Origin: Phycisphaerales bacterium
GTDB lineage: Bacteria; Planctomycetota; Phycisphaerae; Sedimentisphaerales; Anaerohalosphaeraceae
Length of the DNA: 7,375 nt
Direction: 5' to 3'
Assembly: GCA_011048645.1 (NCBI GenBank)
Contig: DSDR01000263.1
Coordinates: 1 to 7,375 of the forward strand
Of the stretch, positions 1 through 4,965 are shown one piece after another. The notes under the pieces are model-generated. The model worked only from the letters and a program-made list of their open reading frames with translations. It was not told where the DNA came from and ran no database searches. Position 1 is the stretch's first letter; every line of letters starts with the position of its first letter. A program made the translations under genes and the position numbers.

Positions 1-840
1 CAGCAGGGCTGCTTTGCCGACATACTCGCCCTTGCTTTGGTCGAAACTGATCGCGTACCGCGCGATCGGACAAGCCAGCACGCCGATCTCCGCCCCGTCC
101 GGCCCGACGCCGAACTCATGGCCGTACAGCGGCAGCCCCGCCTCCAGCCGCAGCGTGTCCCTCGCTCCCAGCCCGACCGGCTCGGCACCACCTTCCAGCA
201 GCGCATCCCACAGCGACCCAACCGCTTCGGCGGCGATAAACACCTCAAAACAAATCGGCTCGCCCGTATAGCCGGTACGGGCGACCGTTGCCTGGGCGCC
301 GCAGACGGTTACCCGACTCATCGCGTTACGCTGTTTCGGCGGCAGGGCGCCGCCCTCAATCAGCTTGTGCAAGATCATCTCGCTCTGAGGCCCCTGCAGG
401 GCAATCATCGCAAGCGATTCGCTGATATCCTCCAGCAAAACCCCCTCGAACGCCGGGACGTGCGAACGGAGATAATCAAAATCCTTTTGGGCGTTCGAAG
501 CATTGACCACCAGCAGATAATCAGCCGTATCAAGCTGGTACAGATAGGCGTCGTCGATGGCCCCGCCTTGAGGGTTGGCCATGATCGTATATTGGCTGTC
601 GCCCGGCGACAAGTTCAAAACATTGTTGGTCAAAAACAGCTGGAGGAAATCTGCCGCCTTTTTGCCCCGGATACGAAACCGCCCCATATGCGAGACGTCA
701 AAAAGCCCGGCGTTCTTTCGGGTTGCCAAATGCTCGGCCACAATACCTCCGGCGTACTGAATCGGCATCTCCCAACCCGCGAAATCCGCCATCCGCGCCC
801 CCAATGCCGTATGGCGTTGATGCAGTCGTGTCTGTTTCAT
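1..840 (-). CDS. gcvT: Aminomethyltransferase (glycine cleavage system T protein), C-terminus cut by window edge
   Basis: T protein takes the aminomethyl group from the lipoyl arm of H protein and, with tetrahydrofolate, releases ammonia and forms 5,10-methylene-THF, in the cytosol. I translated the minus strand from the ATG at 840-838; the frame stays open for 280 codons to position 1, so roughly the last 85-90 residues of a usual ~365-residue protein lie outside the window. Family hallmarks in order are a start resembling E. coli GcvT (HxxLGARMADFAGWEMPIQY, residues 10-29), NAGLFDVSHMG (43-53), GGAIDDAYLY with the conserved folate-site aspartate pair at 96-97, ALQGPQ (147-152), RTGYTGE (188-194) and GLGARDTLRLEAGLPLYGHE (223-242). 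No clear Shine-Dalgarno precedes the ATG, and no other start codon lies between it and the in-frame TAG at 889-891. No other gcv gene is visible. Confidence 0.96.
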   Translation of the reverse strand, partial: MKQTRLHQRHTALGARMADFAGWEMPIQYAGGIVAEHLATRKNAGLFDVSHMGRFRIRGKKAADFLQLFLTNNVLNLSPGDSQYTIMANPQGGAIDDAYLYQLDTADYLLVVNASNAQKDFDYLRSHVPAFEGVLLEDISESLAMIALQGPQSEMILHKLIEGGALPPKQRNAMSRVTVCGAQATVARTGYTGEPICFEVFIAAEAVGSLWDALLEGGAEPVGLGARDTLRLEAGLPLYGHEFGVGPDGAEIGVLACPIARYAISFDQSKGEYVGKAALL

Positions 841-885
841 AGTCCGATCTAAAAAAGAGTTCGATTGTCGTAAAGTGGAACAAAA

Positions 886-914
886 AGTCTAACACACGCC
901 GACGCCAACGTCAA
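886..914 (-). promoter_or_regulatory. Predicted sigma-70-type promoter of gcvT
   Basis: On the minus strand TTGACG (914-909) is followed after exactly 17 bp by TAGACT (891-886). The start of transcription would fall near 879, giving a leader of about 40 nt. That is too short for a glycine riboswitch, and none is recognisable. The call rests on consensus match and position only. Confidence 0.5.
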
Positions 915-915
915 A

Positions 916-937
916 CACAATCGCCACAATCGCGATT
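916..937. repeat. Tandem 9-bp repeat and 10-bp palindrome upstream of gcvT promoter
   Basis: CACAATCGC occurs twice back to back (916-924 and 925-933), and the second copy runs into the perfect palindrome AATCGCGATT (928-937). This lies immediately upstream of the gcvT -35 box, where an activator could bind, and also upstream of the divergent tRNA-Leu promoter. The repeat is seen directly; the regulatory role is inference. Confidence 0.4.
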
Positions 938-951
938 ATGCAAAATACCTC

Positions 952-979
952 TTGCCTTTCAAAACGAATTCGGTATAGT
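952..979 (+). promoter_or_regulatory. Predicted promoter of tRNA-Leu
   Basis: TTGCCT (952-957) and TATAGT (974-979) are separated by 16 bp; shifting the -35 by one base gives 17. The -10 ends 12 bp before the mature tRNA 5' end, leaving a short 5' leader for RNase P to remove. The -10 match is good and the -35 match moderate. Confidence 0.5.
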
Positions 980-991
980 AATACGCTCATT

Positions 992-1077
992 GCCCAGGTG
1001 GCGGAATAGGCAGACGCGTCAGGTTGAGGGCCTGATGGGGTTAATACCCCGTGCTGGTTCGACTCCAGTCCTGGGCA
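992..1077 (+). tRNA. tRNA-Leu (anticodon GAG)
   Basis: The cloverleaf can be drawn fully. The acceptor stem pairs GCCCAGG (992-998) with CCTGGGC (1070-1076), with discriminator A1077. The D arm lies at about 1001-1018. The anticodon stem TCAGG/CCTGA (1019-1023/1031-1035) closes a 7-nt loop TTGAGGG with anticodon GAG at 1026-1028. A long class II variable arm built on GGGG/CCCC (1037-1050) is typical of leucine, and the T arm GCTGG-TTCGACT-CCAGT is at 1053-1069. It decodes CUC and CUU. The 3' CCA is not encoded and must be added enzymatically. Confidence 0.97.
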
Positions 1078-1084
1078 TTTTTTT
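1053..1084 (+). terminator. Possible terminator at the tRNA 3' end
   Basis: Seven Ts (1078-1084) directly follow the mature tRNA 3' end. The GC-rich T arm and acceptor stem immediately upstream could serve as the terminator hairpin. No separate hairpin is present. Placement fits a single-gene tRNA transcript, but the evidence is only the T-run. Confidence 0.35.
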
Positions 1085-1122
1085 ATTCCCTTATTTCTAC
1101 TTAGAATTTTATCAGTTCATTA

Positions 1123-1165
1123 TGTCAGAATAAACTGTCAGAATAGGCTTGATTCTGTCAGAATA
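1123..1165. repeat. Three direct copies of TGTCAGAATA
   Basis: Identical 10-mers TGTCAGAATA lie at 1123-1132, 1136-1145 and 1156-1165, with starts 13 and 20 bp apart. The third copy is part of the odd palindrome ATTCTG-T-CAGAAT (1152-1164). The cluster is in AT-rich DNA between the tRNA-Leu end and the left end of the IS remnant and ends 5 bp before the inverted repeat. It could be the remains of another mobile element's end, a protein-binding cluster, or a hotspot for insertion. Confidence 0.6.
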
Positions 1166-1169
1166 AAAA

Positions 1170-1187
1170 GGGTTCTTCCGGTAAATG
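1170..1187 (+). repeat. Left terminal inverted repeat of the IS remnant
   Basis: GGGTTCTTCCGGTAAATG matches the reverse complement of 1816-1833 at 15 of 18 bases. It has the G-rich outer tip and TTCTTCCGG core expected of ISL3-like ends. The exact outermost base is uncertain by one (1170 or 1171). Confidence 0.65.
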
Positions 1188-1197
1188 GATAGATGGG

Positions 1198-1225
1198 TTG
1201 CCAAAAAAAGACATCGCTTTATGAT
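1198..1225 (+). promoter_or_regulatory. Predicted internal promoter of the IS transposase
   Basis: TTGCCA (1198-1203) and TATGAT (1220-1225) are each one base from consensus and 16 bp apart. Transcription would start near 1232, inside the A-rich loop of the hairpin at 1210-1270, so the native mRNA would lack the left hairpin arm. Confidence 0.5.
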
Positions 1226-1270
1226 AGGGGGAAAAAATATAAACCCCCTATTGGAGTCTAAAGCGATGTC
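1210..1270 (+). promoter_or_regulatory. Nested hairpin enclosing the transposase ribosome-binding site and start codon
   Basis: An outer 12-bp perfect stem pairs GACATCGCTTTA (1210-1221) with TAAAGCGATGTC (1259-1270). An inner 8-bp perfect stem pairs ATAGGGGG (1224-1231) with CCCCCTAT (1244-1251) around a 12-nt A/T loop. The Shine-Dalgarno GGAG (1253-1256) is in the internal loop and the transposase ATG (1266-1268) is paired in the outer stem. In a read-through RNA this should block translation, as known for IS10 and IS50. The base pairing is seen directly; the function is inferred. Confidence 0.6.
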
Positions 1271-1829
1271 CAACAGTATCTTGTATCATACATTCGGGAT
1301 TCGTTCCGTGCAACATTGTTGTAGCGATTTTTTGGCGGCAAGACGGTCTTTTCCGGGGTTCTGCACCCGAACGCCCTGATTTGTCCGGTCTGCCGGACCA
1401 ATCGGTCTCGCTGTCAACCGTTCGCTATCTGGCACTGGACGAAAAGTACCTGGGCCGCAAACGCAAGTTCATCACAATCGCGATGGATTTGGAAAGCGGT
1501 CGTTGGCGACAGCGTACTATATGAAAGAACGGTTGCGGCTGTTGTTTGACTGCGGCGATCAACAGCGGGCCGAGCGGGAACTAAACGCATGGATCGAAGA
1601 AGCCCGGGCCAGCAAGATCAAGATACTGGTCAATGCCGCCCGGAAACTGCTGACCTGGAAGCCTTTTGTTCTGAACTGGTACAAACACCCCATCAGCACC
1701 GGTAAACTGGAGGTGACAAACCGCAAAATCGGCCTGCTCCAGCGAGCCGCCTGTGGCTTCAGAGACGAGGACTACCTCAACCTCAGAATCCTCCACCTCC
1801 ACAAGACCATCTACGCATTAACCGGATGA
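1266..1829 (+). pseudogene. ISL3-family DDE transposase, frameshifted and internally deleted
   Basis: Three pieces of one transposase survive in three frames. First, from ATG 1266, MSNSILYHTFGIRSVQ resembles ISL3 N-termini; it loses frame at a T6 run (1328-1333) and continues in another frame to CPVC (ending about 1396), the start of the family's zinc finger. Second, after a deletion, VRYLALDEKYLGRKRKF...DLESGR (about 1423-1502) holds the first catalytic Asp of the DDE triad (codon 1438-1440). Third, after another deletion that removes the middle of the catalytic core and the second Asp, the C-terminus runs from about 1503 to the stop at 1827-1829, with the conserved block ISTGKLEVTNRKIG (third acidic residue, codon 1710-1712) and ACGFRDEDYLNLRI. 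This cannot be an active enzyme. The last piece alone gives a 108-codon ORF that is only a fragment. Confidence 0.8.
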
Positions 1830-1833
1830 ACCA
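1816..1833 (-). repeat. Right terminal inverted repeat of the IS remnant
   Basis: CATTAACCGGATGAACCA, read as its reverse complement, matches the left end at 15 of 18 positions. It contains the last codons and the TGA stop of the transposase, a compact arrangement in which the gene runs into the IS end. Confidence 0.65.
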
Positions 1834-2157
1834 TATATTCGAGTGGGTCAAAACGCAACGGCTGTTCTGATGGGTGGAAGCATCAATTACATTAAAACGA
1901 TGCGATATCCCGTGTCCGATGAAGCAAATGTGTTCATTTATGCGCAGGACGGCTGGTCGTGGATCAATGACGACCCTTTGGTCGGCATTCAGGGCAACTG
2001 GAAAGACGGCACGTCTTTCAACATTCGGTTCATCAACGATTTCGACTACGGCCCCGTTTGGCAAAATATCCAAATCATCCCCGAACCGGCAACGCTACTT
2101 CTACTTGGCTTGGGCGGCGTGGTGATCCGACGCAAACGCAACAGAACGCACTCTTGA
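1834..2157 (+). pseudogene. 3' fragment of a PEP-CTERM-anchored exported protein
   Basis: An open frame emerges from the right IS end; the upstream in-frame stop (1819-1821) is within the IS. It ends in a classic PEP-CTERM tail: IPEPATLLLLGLGGVVIRRKR, that is a PEP motif, a hydrophobic stretch and an arginine-rich end, 25 residues from the stop. Such tails are recognised by exosortase in the membrane and direct surface or exopolysaccharide-associated proteins. The remaining ~80 residues upstream (rich in Trp, Asp, Asn and Gly) match no family I recognise. There is no signal peptide, without which the tail cannot be used, and no plausible N-terminal half left of the IS. I read it as a gene beheaded by the IS event; a GTG at 1843 could start a 104-residue product, but it has no convincing ribosome-binding site. 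It ends 18 bp from the convergent peptidase gene. Confidence 0.7.
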
Positions 2158-2175
2158 TTCCCCAGGAAAAAACGG

Positions 2176-3270
2176 TTACCGCACGGGTACAGCATCCGGC
2201 TCCACATTAAAACGTTTGTCGCGGGACAGGATTTTAGGGCCTTTTTCGGTAACGAGTACATCGTCTTCAAGCCGTACGCCGAACCGTCCGGGCAGATAAA
2301 TCCCCGGCTCAATCGTGATGACCTGGCCGACCTGAAGCGTCGTTTTTTTGTCCGAGGCCGCCAAAAACGGTAATTCGTGAACCTGCAAGCCTACGCCGTG
2401 TCCGGTCCCGTGCTCATAGACCGGCAGGTCGGCCTGTTCAATCACGGCACGAGCGGCGGCATCCACGTCGCATGCCTTTACGCCCGGCGCGATCGCGTCA
2501 ATTGCCGCTTTTTGAGCGTTTGCCACGGCCTGATAGACCCGGCAAAACTGATCGCTCGGCTTGCCGAACGCCAGGCAGCGGGTCGTATCGCTGATGTATC
2601 CTTCGTAGTTGGCGCCGAAATCCAGCAAAACCACATCCGTTTTCCGCAGCTTTCGGCCGCCGGGCTGGTGGTGATTGCGCGAGCCGTTCGGCCCAAAACA
2701 TACAATCGTCTCGAACCCCGGCGACGCCCCATAGGCACTGAGTCGATAGACATACAAGGCCGCCAGCTCCCGCTCGGTGATGCCGGGCTTCAGATGAGAC
2801 AGCGCCCAATCCATTGCATCAAAAGCGATTTTAGAGGCCTTTTTGATCAGGCGAATCTCCGCATTGGACTTGATCTGCCGAACGGATTCCACAAAATGGG
2901 CGGTCGGCTTGACCTTAACGGACGCCGCCTTGCGAATCGCTGTCAGCATCGCCACCGTACAGCCGTTTTCCACGCCGACAACCGAAACGCCCTTTTGGGC
3001 ATCCAGCAGGCGGGCGGCCTCTTTGGCCAGGGAACCTTTGCGCTGGACGACTTTGCATCCAATGCATTCGTCGAGGGCCTGTTCAGTATAACGGCTGTCG
3101 GTCATCAAGACAACCGACCGCGGCAGGATCAGCGCCCAACTGTCATGGCCGCGAAATCCGGTTAGATAACGCACATTCTCGACGCCGGTGACGATCAGGG
3201 CGTCCAGTTTTTCACGCTTGAGTCGCCGACGAACCGCCTGAACACGAGCTTTCATGGTAACTGGTTCCAT
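2176..3270 (-). CDS. M24-family metallopeptidase, Xaa-Pro aminopeptidase/dipeptidase type
   Basis: The predicted product is a cytosolic dinuclear-metal peptidase that removes an N-terminal residue before proline or splits Xaa-Pro dipeptides. It shows the two-domain layout of the family: a creatinase-like N-terminal domain (about residues 8-130, with ALIVTGVENVRYLTGF) and a pita-bread catalytic domain (about 137-355). All five metal ligands are visible, counting from the upstream ATG at 3273: D218 in LLDFGA, D229 in SDTTR, H292 in GTGHGVG, E322 in TIEPGIY and E336 in VRLEDD. Active-site histidines are at NHHQPG (201-202) and VHE (299). Length (about 364) is normal. Two adjacent ATGs compete; the second (3270-3268) is chosen because GGAG lies 5 nt upstream of it. 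Its substrate class cannot be fixed from sequence. It is monocistronic here, between the PEP-CTERM fragment and a divergent regulatory region. Confidence 0.94.
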   Translation of the reverse strand: MEPVTMKARVQAVRRRLKREKLDALIVTGVENVRYLTGFRGHDSWALILPRSVVLMTDSRYTEQALDECIGCKVVQRKGSLAKEAARLLDAQKGVSVVGVENGCTVAMLTAIRKAASVKVKPTAHFVESVRQIKSNAEIRLIKKASKIAFDAMDWALSHLKPGITERELAALYVYRLSAYGASPGFETIVCFGPNGSRNHHQPGGRKLRKTDVVLLDFGANYEGYISDTTRCLAFGKPSDQFCRVYQAVANAQKAAIDAIAPGVKACDVDAAARAVIEQADLPVYEHGTGHGVGLQVHELPFLAASDKKTTLQVGQVITIEPGIYLPGRFGVRLEDDVLVTEKGPKILSRDKRFNVEPDAVPVR

Positions 3271-3275
3271 CATAT

Positions 3276-3279
3276 CTCC
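3276..3279 (-). promoter_or_regulatory. Shine-Dalgarno of the M24 peptidase (decides start)
   Basis: GGAG on the minus strand lies 2 nt before the ATG at 3273 and 5 nt before the ATG at 3270. The spacing favours the second Met codon. The third Met (3255) has no such site. Confidence 0.6.
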
Positions 3280-3308
3280 AATCTGGTTTTCAATCGCACA
3301 AAACGGGC

Positions 3309-3314
3309 ATTATA
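3309..3314 (-). promoter_or_regulatory. -10 box of the M24 peptidase promoter
   Basis: A perfect TATAAT lies on the minus strand (3314-3309), about 40 bp before the start codon, so the leader would be about 30 nt. The -35 region 17-18 bp upstream is T-rich but does not match TTGACA well, so strength is uncertain. Confidence 0.45.
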
Positions 3315-3353
3315 AGCAAAAAATTACCCTGGAAAAGATAAACCTGTCGGTTT

Positions 3354-3382
3354 TTGGCATTTTGCATCGCATTTATTACAAT
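3354..3382 (+). promoter_or_regulatory. Predicted plus-strand promoter of candidate small RNA
   Basis: TTGGCA (3354-3359) and TACAAT (3377-3382) are spaced by exactly 17 bp, with five of six bases matching consensus in each box. No protein-coding start suited to it lies nearby downstream; the next plus-strand gene begins 275 bp later, past a terminator. Confidence 0.5.
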
Positions 3383-3388
3383 ATACAC

Positions 3389-3518
3389 ATAGGGAAAACG
3401 GAAAAACGCTCTTGTTAAGCTCATTTGTGCCAATCTCCTCTCCTGTCTTTTCCTTGCACGGATGCACCGCGAGGCAGTGGACCGCTCTGGGGGGCGATCG
3501 ACTGCCTCGTCTTTTTTT
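3389..3518 (+). ncRNA. Candidate small RNA or attenuated leader of unknown family
   Basis: About 125 nt lie between a well-formed promoter (-10 at 3377-3382) and an intrinsic terminator (3470-3518), with no credible ORF on the plus strand. The interior has a pyrimidine-rich tract (about 3429-3455). I checked for features of SRP RNA, 6S RNA and common riboswitches and recognised none. It could be a free small RNA, or a leader whose terminator attenuates transcription into the rhomboid gene at 3657. The boundaries are inferred from the two signals. Confidence 0.4.
3470..3518 (+). terminator. Intrinsic terminator on the plus strand
   Basis: The perfect 9-bp stem CGAGGCAGT (3470-3478) / ACTGCCTCG (3501-3509) encloses a 22-nt loop that may fold further through CGC/GCG. 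It is followed by TC and seven Ts (3512-3518). The T-run is on one side only, so it acts for plus-strand transcription. No plus-strand gene precedes it, which is why a small RNA or leader is proposed. Confidence 0.7.
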
Positions 3519-3564
3519 CTGAAACACCTCTCGATATCTCCTGGCTCACGTCCGAGTTTCTTGC

Positions 3565-3593
3565 TTGTCGTCGCGGGGTCCAGCCAGTACAAT
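3565..3593 (+). promoter_or_regulatory. Predicted promoter of the rhomboid gene
   Basis: TTGTCG (3565-3570) and TACAAT (3588-3593) are 17 bp apart, with the start of transcription near 3600 and a leader of about 57 nt. The -10 box lies mostly within the left arm of the dyad at 3585-3611. A purine-rich AAGGA (3639-3643) is the only Shine-Dalgarno candidate and is 13 nt from the ATG, rather far. Confidence 0.45.
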
Positions 3594-3611
3594 GGGCGTT
3601 ATCTTGTACTG
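3585..3611. repeat. Perfect 8-bp dyad overlapping the rhomboid promoter -10
   Basis: CAGTACAA (3585-3592) and TTGTACTG (3604-3611) are exact inverted repeats 11 bp apart. One arm covers most of the -10 box, and the other lies just beyond the predicted transcription start. This is the geometry of a repressor operator. A hairpin role is less likely, because the left arm would not be transcribed from this promoter. Confidence 0.5.
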
Positions 3612-3656
3612 AGAATAAGAGTTGGAAAATAACCAGTTAAGGACAACTAAACCGTT

Positions 3657-4844
3657 ATGCTGCTCCCGATACGCACAAGCATCAGTCCTCGACGGACGCC
3701 GTATGCCAATTATATACTGATTGCCGCCAATATCATCCTCTTTATGCTGAGCTACGGCCCGCATCGCGTCGGTCCGTTTGTCGAGCCGCTGCGCCCGTGG
3801 GCCCAGCAGTTTATGCTCACACCGGAACATCCGTATATTTGGCAGTTCGTGTCCTATGCCTTTCTGCACGGCAGCCTGATGCATATTCTCGGTAATATGT
3901 ATTTTCTTTATATGTTCGGCAATAATGTCAATGACCGGCTGGGCAATGTCGGGTATTTGTGTTTTTATCTGGGCGGCGCCGTATTCTCAGGGCTGGGACA
4001 CGCCCTGTTGCATGACAATCCGGTGTTGGGCGCCAGCGGCGCCGTGGCGGCGGTAACGGGGGCCTATCTGGTTTTGTTTCCCCACACCTTTATTACCGTG
4101 CTGTATATGTTTTTCTTTATCGGCACGTTTGAAATCAAGGCGATGTACCTGATCGCTCTGAAACTGATATTTTTTGACAACATTTTACAAAAACACATTT
4201 CCACGGCCAATATCGCATTTGATGCCCATTTGGCCGGATATGCATTTGGCATTGCGGTTATCTTGTTGCTGCTGATGGTCAAGCTGCTTGACAGCCATTA
4301 CAGCGATTTGTGGGGGATGCTGCGCCAGTGGAACCGTCGTCGGACATTTCGGGACGTGGTGGAGGACGCCTACGATCCGTGGGCACACGCGCGGGGGCGA
4401 AAACCTGTCGCCGCAAAAGTTGAAGACCATAAAGACCACGAAGAACCGGATTTAACCAACGACCCGATTCGCGACCTGCGCTCTCGCATCACCGAGGCGA
4501 TGAATGTGCATAATACCAGTGAAGCCATTCATTTATACGAAGAATTGCTGAATCGAGACCCCGACCACATCTTGCCGCGTCAGACGCAACTGGATATATC
4601 CAACCAGCTTATGGCAGATGGGCAATGGCGTCTGTCGGCAAAAGCCTACGAACTCTTTTTGAAGGCATACGGTAATTATGAATATGCCGAACAAGTCTAT
4701 TTAATGCTCGGACTGCTGTATGGCCGATACCTTAATGAGACGTCCAAAGCGATGGAGTTTCTTCAGCGCGCCAAAGATCGGCTCACCGACCCCGGTCAAA
4801 AAAGGCTTTGTATGCAGGAAATCCGCCGGCTGCAAGAGGCGTAA
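3657..4844 (+). CDS. Rhomboid-family intramembrane serine protease with TPR-like C-terminal tail
   Basis: The predicted product is a multi-pass inner-membrane serine protease that cuts transmembrane substrates within the bilayer; its substrate is unknown. Residues 1-215 form the rhomboid core. The first membrane segment is at about 18-33. The oxyanion-side motif LMHILGNMYFLYMFG has H76 and N80. The nucleophile S127 is in LGASGAV (GxSG). The partner H191 is in AHLAGYAFG, followed by a last hydrophobic helix (about 193-210). The H76-S127 spacing equals that of E. coli GlpG. Residues about 216-270 are a charged linker, and about 275-390 are amphipathic helices in TPR-like pairs (AIHLYEELLNRDPDH, SAKAYELFLKAYGNYEYAEQVYLMLGLLY), probably a cytosolic protein-binding platform. 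The tail makes it longer (395) than minimal rhomboids. The start is supported by the typical planctomycete-style opening MLLPIRT. It ends 121 bp before the SH3 gene. Confidence 0.93.
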   Translation: MLLPIRTSISPRRTPYANYILIAANIILFMLSYGPHRVGPFVEPLRPWAQQFMLTPEHPYIWQFVSYAFLHGSLMHILGNMYFLYMFGNNVNDRLGNVGYLCFYLGGAVFSGLGHALLHDNPVLGASGAVAAVTGAYLVLFPHTFITVLYMFFFIGTFEIKAMYLIALKLIFFDNILQKHISTANIAFDAHLAGYAFGIAVILLLLMVKLLDSHYSDLWGMLRQWNRRRTFRDVVEDAYDPWAHARGRKPVAAKVEDHKDHEEPDLTNDPIRDLRSRITEAMNVHNTSEAIHLYEELLNRDPDHILPRQTQLDISNQLMADGQWRLSAKAYELFLKAYGNYEYAEQVYLMLGLLYGRYLNETSKAMEFLQRAKDRLTDPGQKRLCMQEIRRLQEA

Positions 4845-4861
4845 CGGGTGTTGAATTAAAG

Positions 4862-4890
4862 TTGACAAAATGACAGGCAGATGGTACAGT
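4862..4890 (+). promoter_or_regulatory. Predicted promoter of the SH3 protein-diadenylate cyclase operon
   Basis: A perfect TTGACA (4862-4867) is followed after 17 bp by TACAGT (4885-4890). Transcription would start near 4897, leaving a leader of about 69 nt before the chosen start at 4966. A second AT-rich -10-like stretch (TATCTATAAA, 4919-4928) could serve an alternative promoter. No terminator is visible after the rhomboid gene, so read-through into this operon is also possible. Confidence 0.55.
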
Positions 4891-4954
4891 TACAGATTGC
4901 AAGTATTGCGGAAAAGGTATATCTATAAAAGGAATGGAGTACCTTCTGAGTTAC

Positions 4955-4958
4955 GGAG
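4955..4958 (+). promoter_or_regulatory. Shine-Dalgarno that fixes the SH3 protein start
   Basis: GGAG sits 7 nt before ATG 4966. The upstream in-frame ATG at 4870 has no such site, lies within the predicted promoter spacer, and would put 32 basic residues ahead of the signal peptide. Confidence 0.75.
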
Positions 4959-4965
4959 AAGTACG

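Larger units (their letters stand above)
1171..1832 (+). mobile_element. Internally deleted ISL3-family insertion sequence remnant
   Basis: The segment is bounded by imperfect terminal inverted repeats (left 1170-1187, right 1816-1833; 15 of 18 positions match) whose outer GGTTCTTCCGG resembles ISL3-family ends. Inside are fragments of an ISL3-type transposase in three reading frames. At about 662 bp it is roughly half the usual 1.3-1.5 kb, so large internal parts are gone. I see no convincing 8-bp target duplication: the flanks are ATAAAAAG on the left and ATATATTC on the right, so either they have decayed or the flanks were rearranged. The right repeat overlaps the transposase stop codon. 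Confidence 0.75.

Noticed and set aside
37..852. Long plus-strand open frame opposite gcvT
   Set aside because: It is a shadow of the gcvT reading frame. The minus-strand product carries every GcvT signature, while this frame encodes arginine-rich text without family resemblance.
841..990. Glycine riboswitch upstream of gcvT
   Set aside because: The predicted leader is only about 40 nt, and no conserved aptamer core sequence is visible on either strand.
1123..1165. CRISPR array
   Set aside because: The repeats are only 10 bp with spacers of 3 and 10 bp, far too short, and there are no cas genes.
1328..1334. T TTT TTG slippery heptamer in the correct phase for a -1 programmed frameshift in the transposase
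   Set aside because: It would join the first two N-terminal pieces, but the same gene also has two deletions and a further frame change, and ISL3 transposases are normally single-frame. A lost T in a homopolymer is the simpler reading.
2377..3165. 262-codon plus-strand open frame opposite the M24 peptidase
   Set aside because: It is antisense to a gene with all five metal ligands intact; the translated text has no recognisable domain and no suitable ribosome-binding site.
3290..3592. Minus-strand 100-codon open frame in the gap before the M24 gene
   Set aside because: It overlaps promoter, terminator and dyad elements, has low-complexity composition, and resembles no protein. An internal ATG at 3424 has a purine-rich stretch upstream, but the product looks random.
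4870..4965. Upstream N-terminal extension of the SH3 protein from ATG 4870
   Set aside because: It would overlap the TTGACA/TACAGT promoter and place a basic segment before a good signal peptide. The ATG at 4966 has GGAG at ideal spacing.
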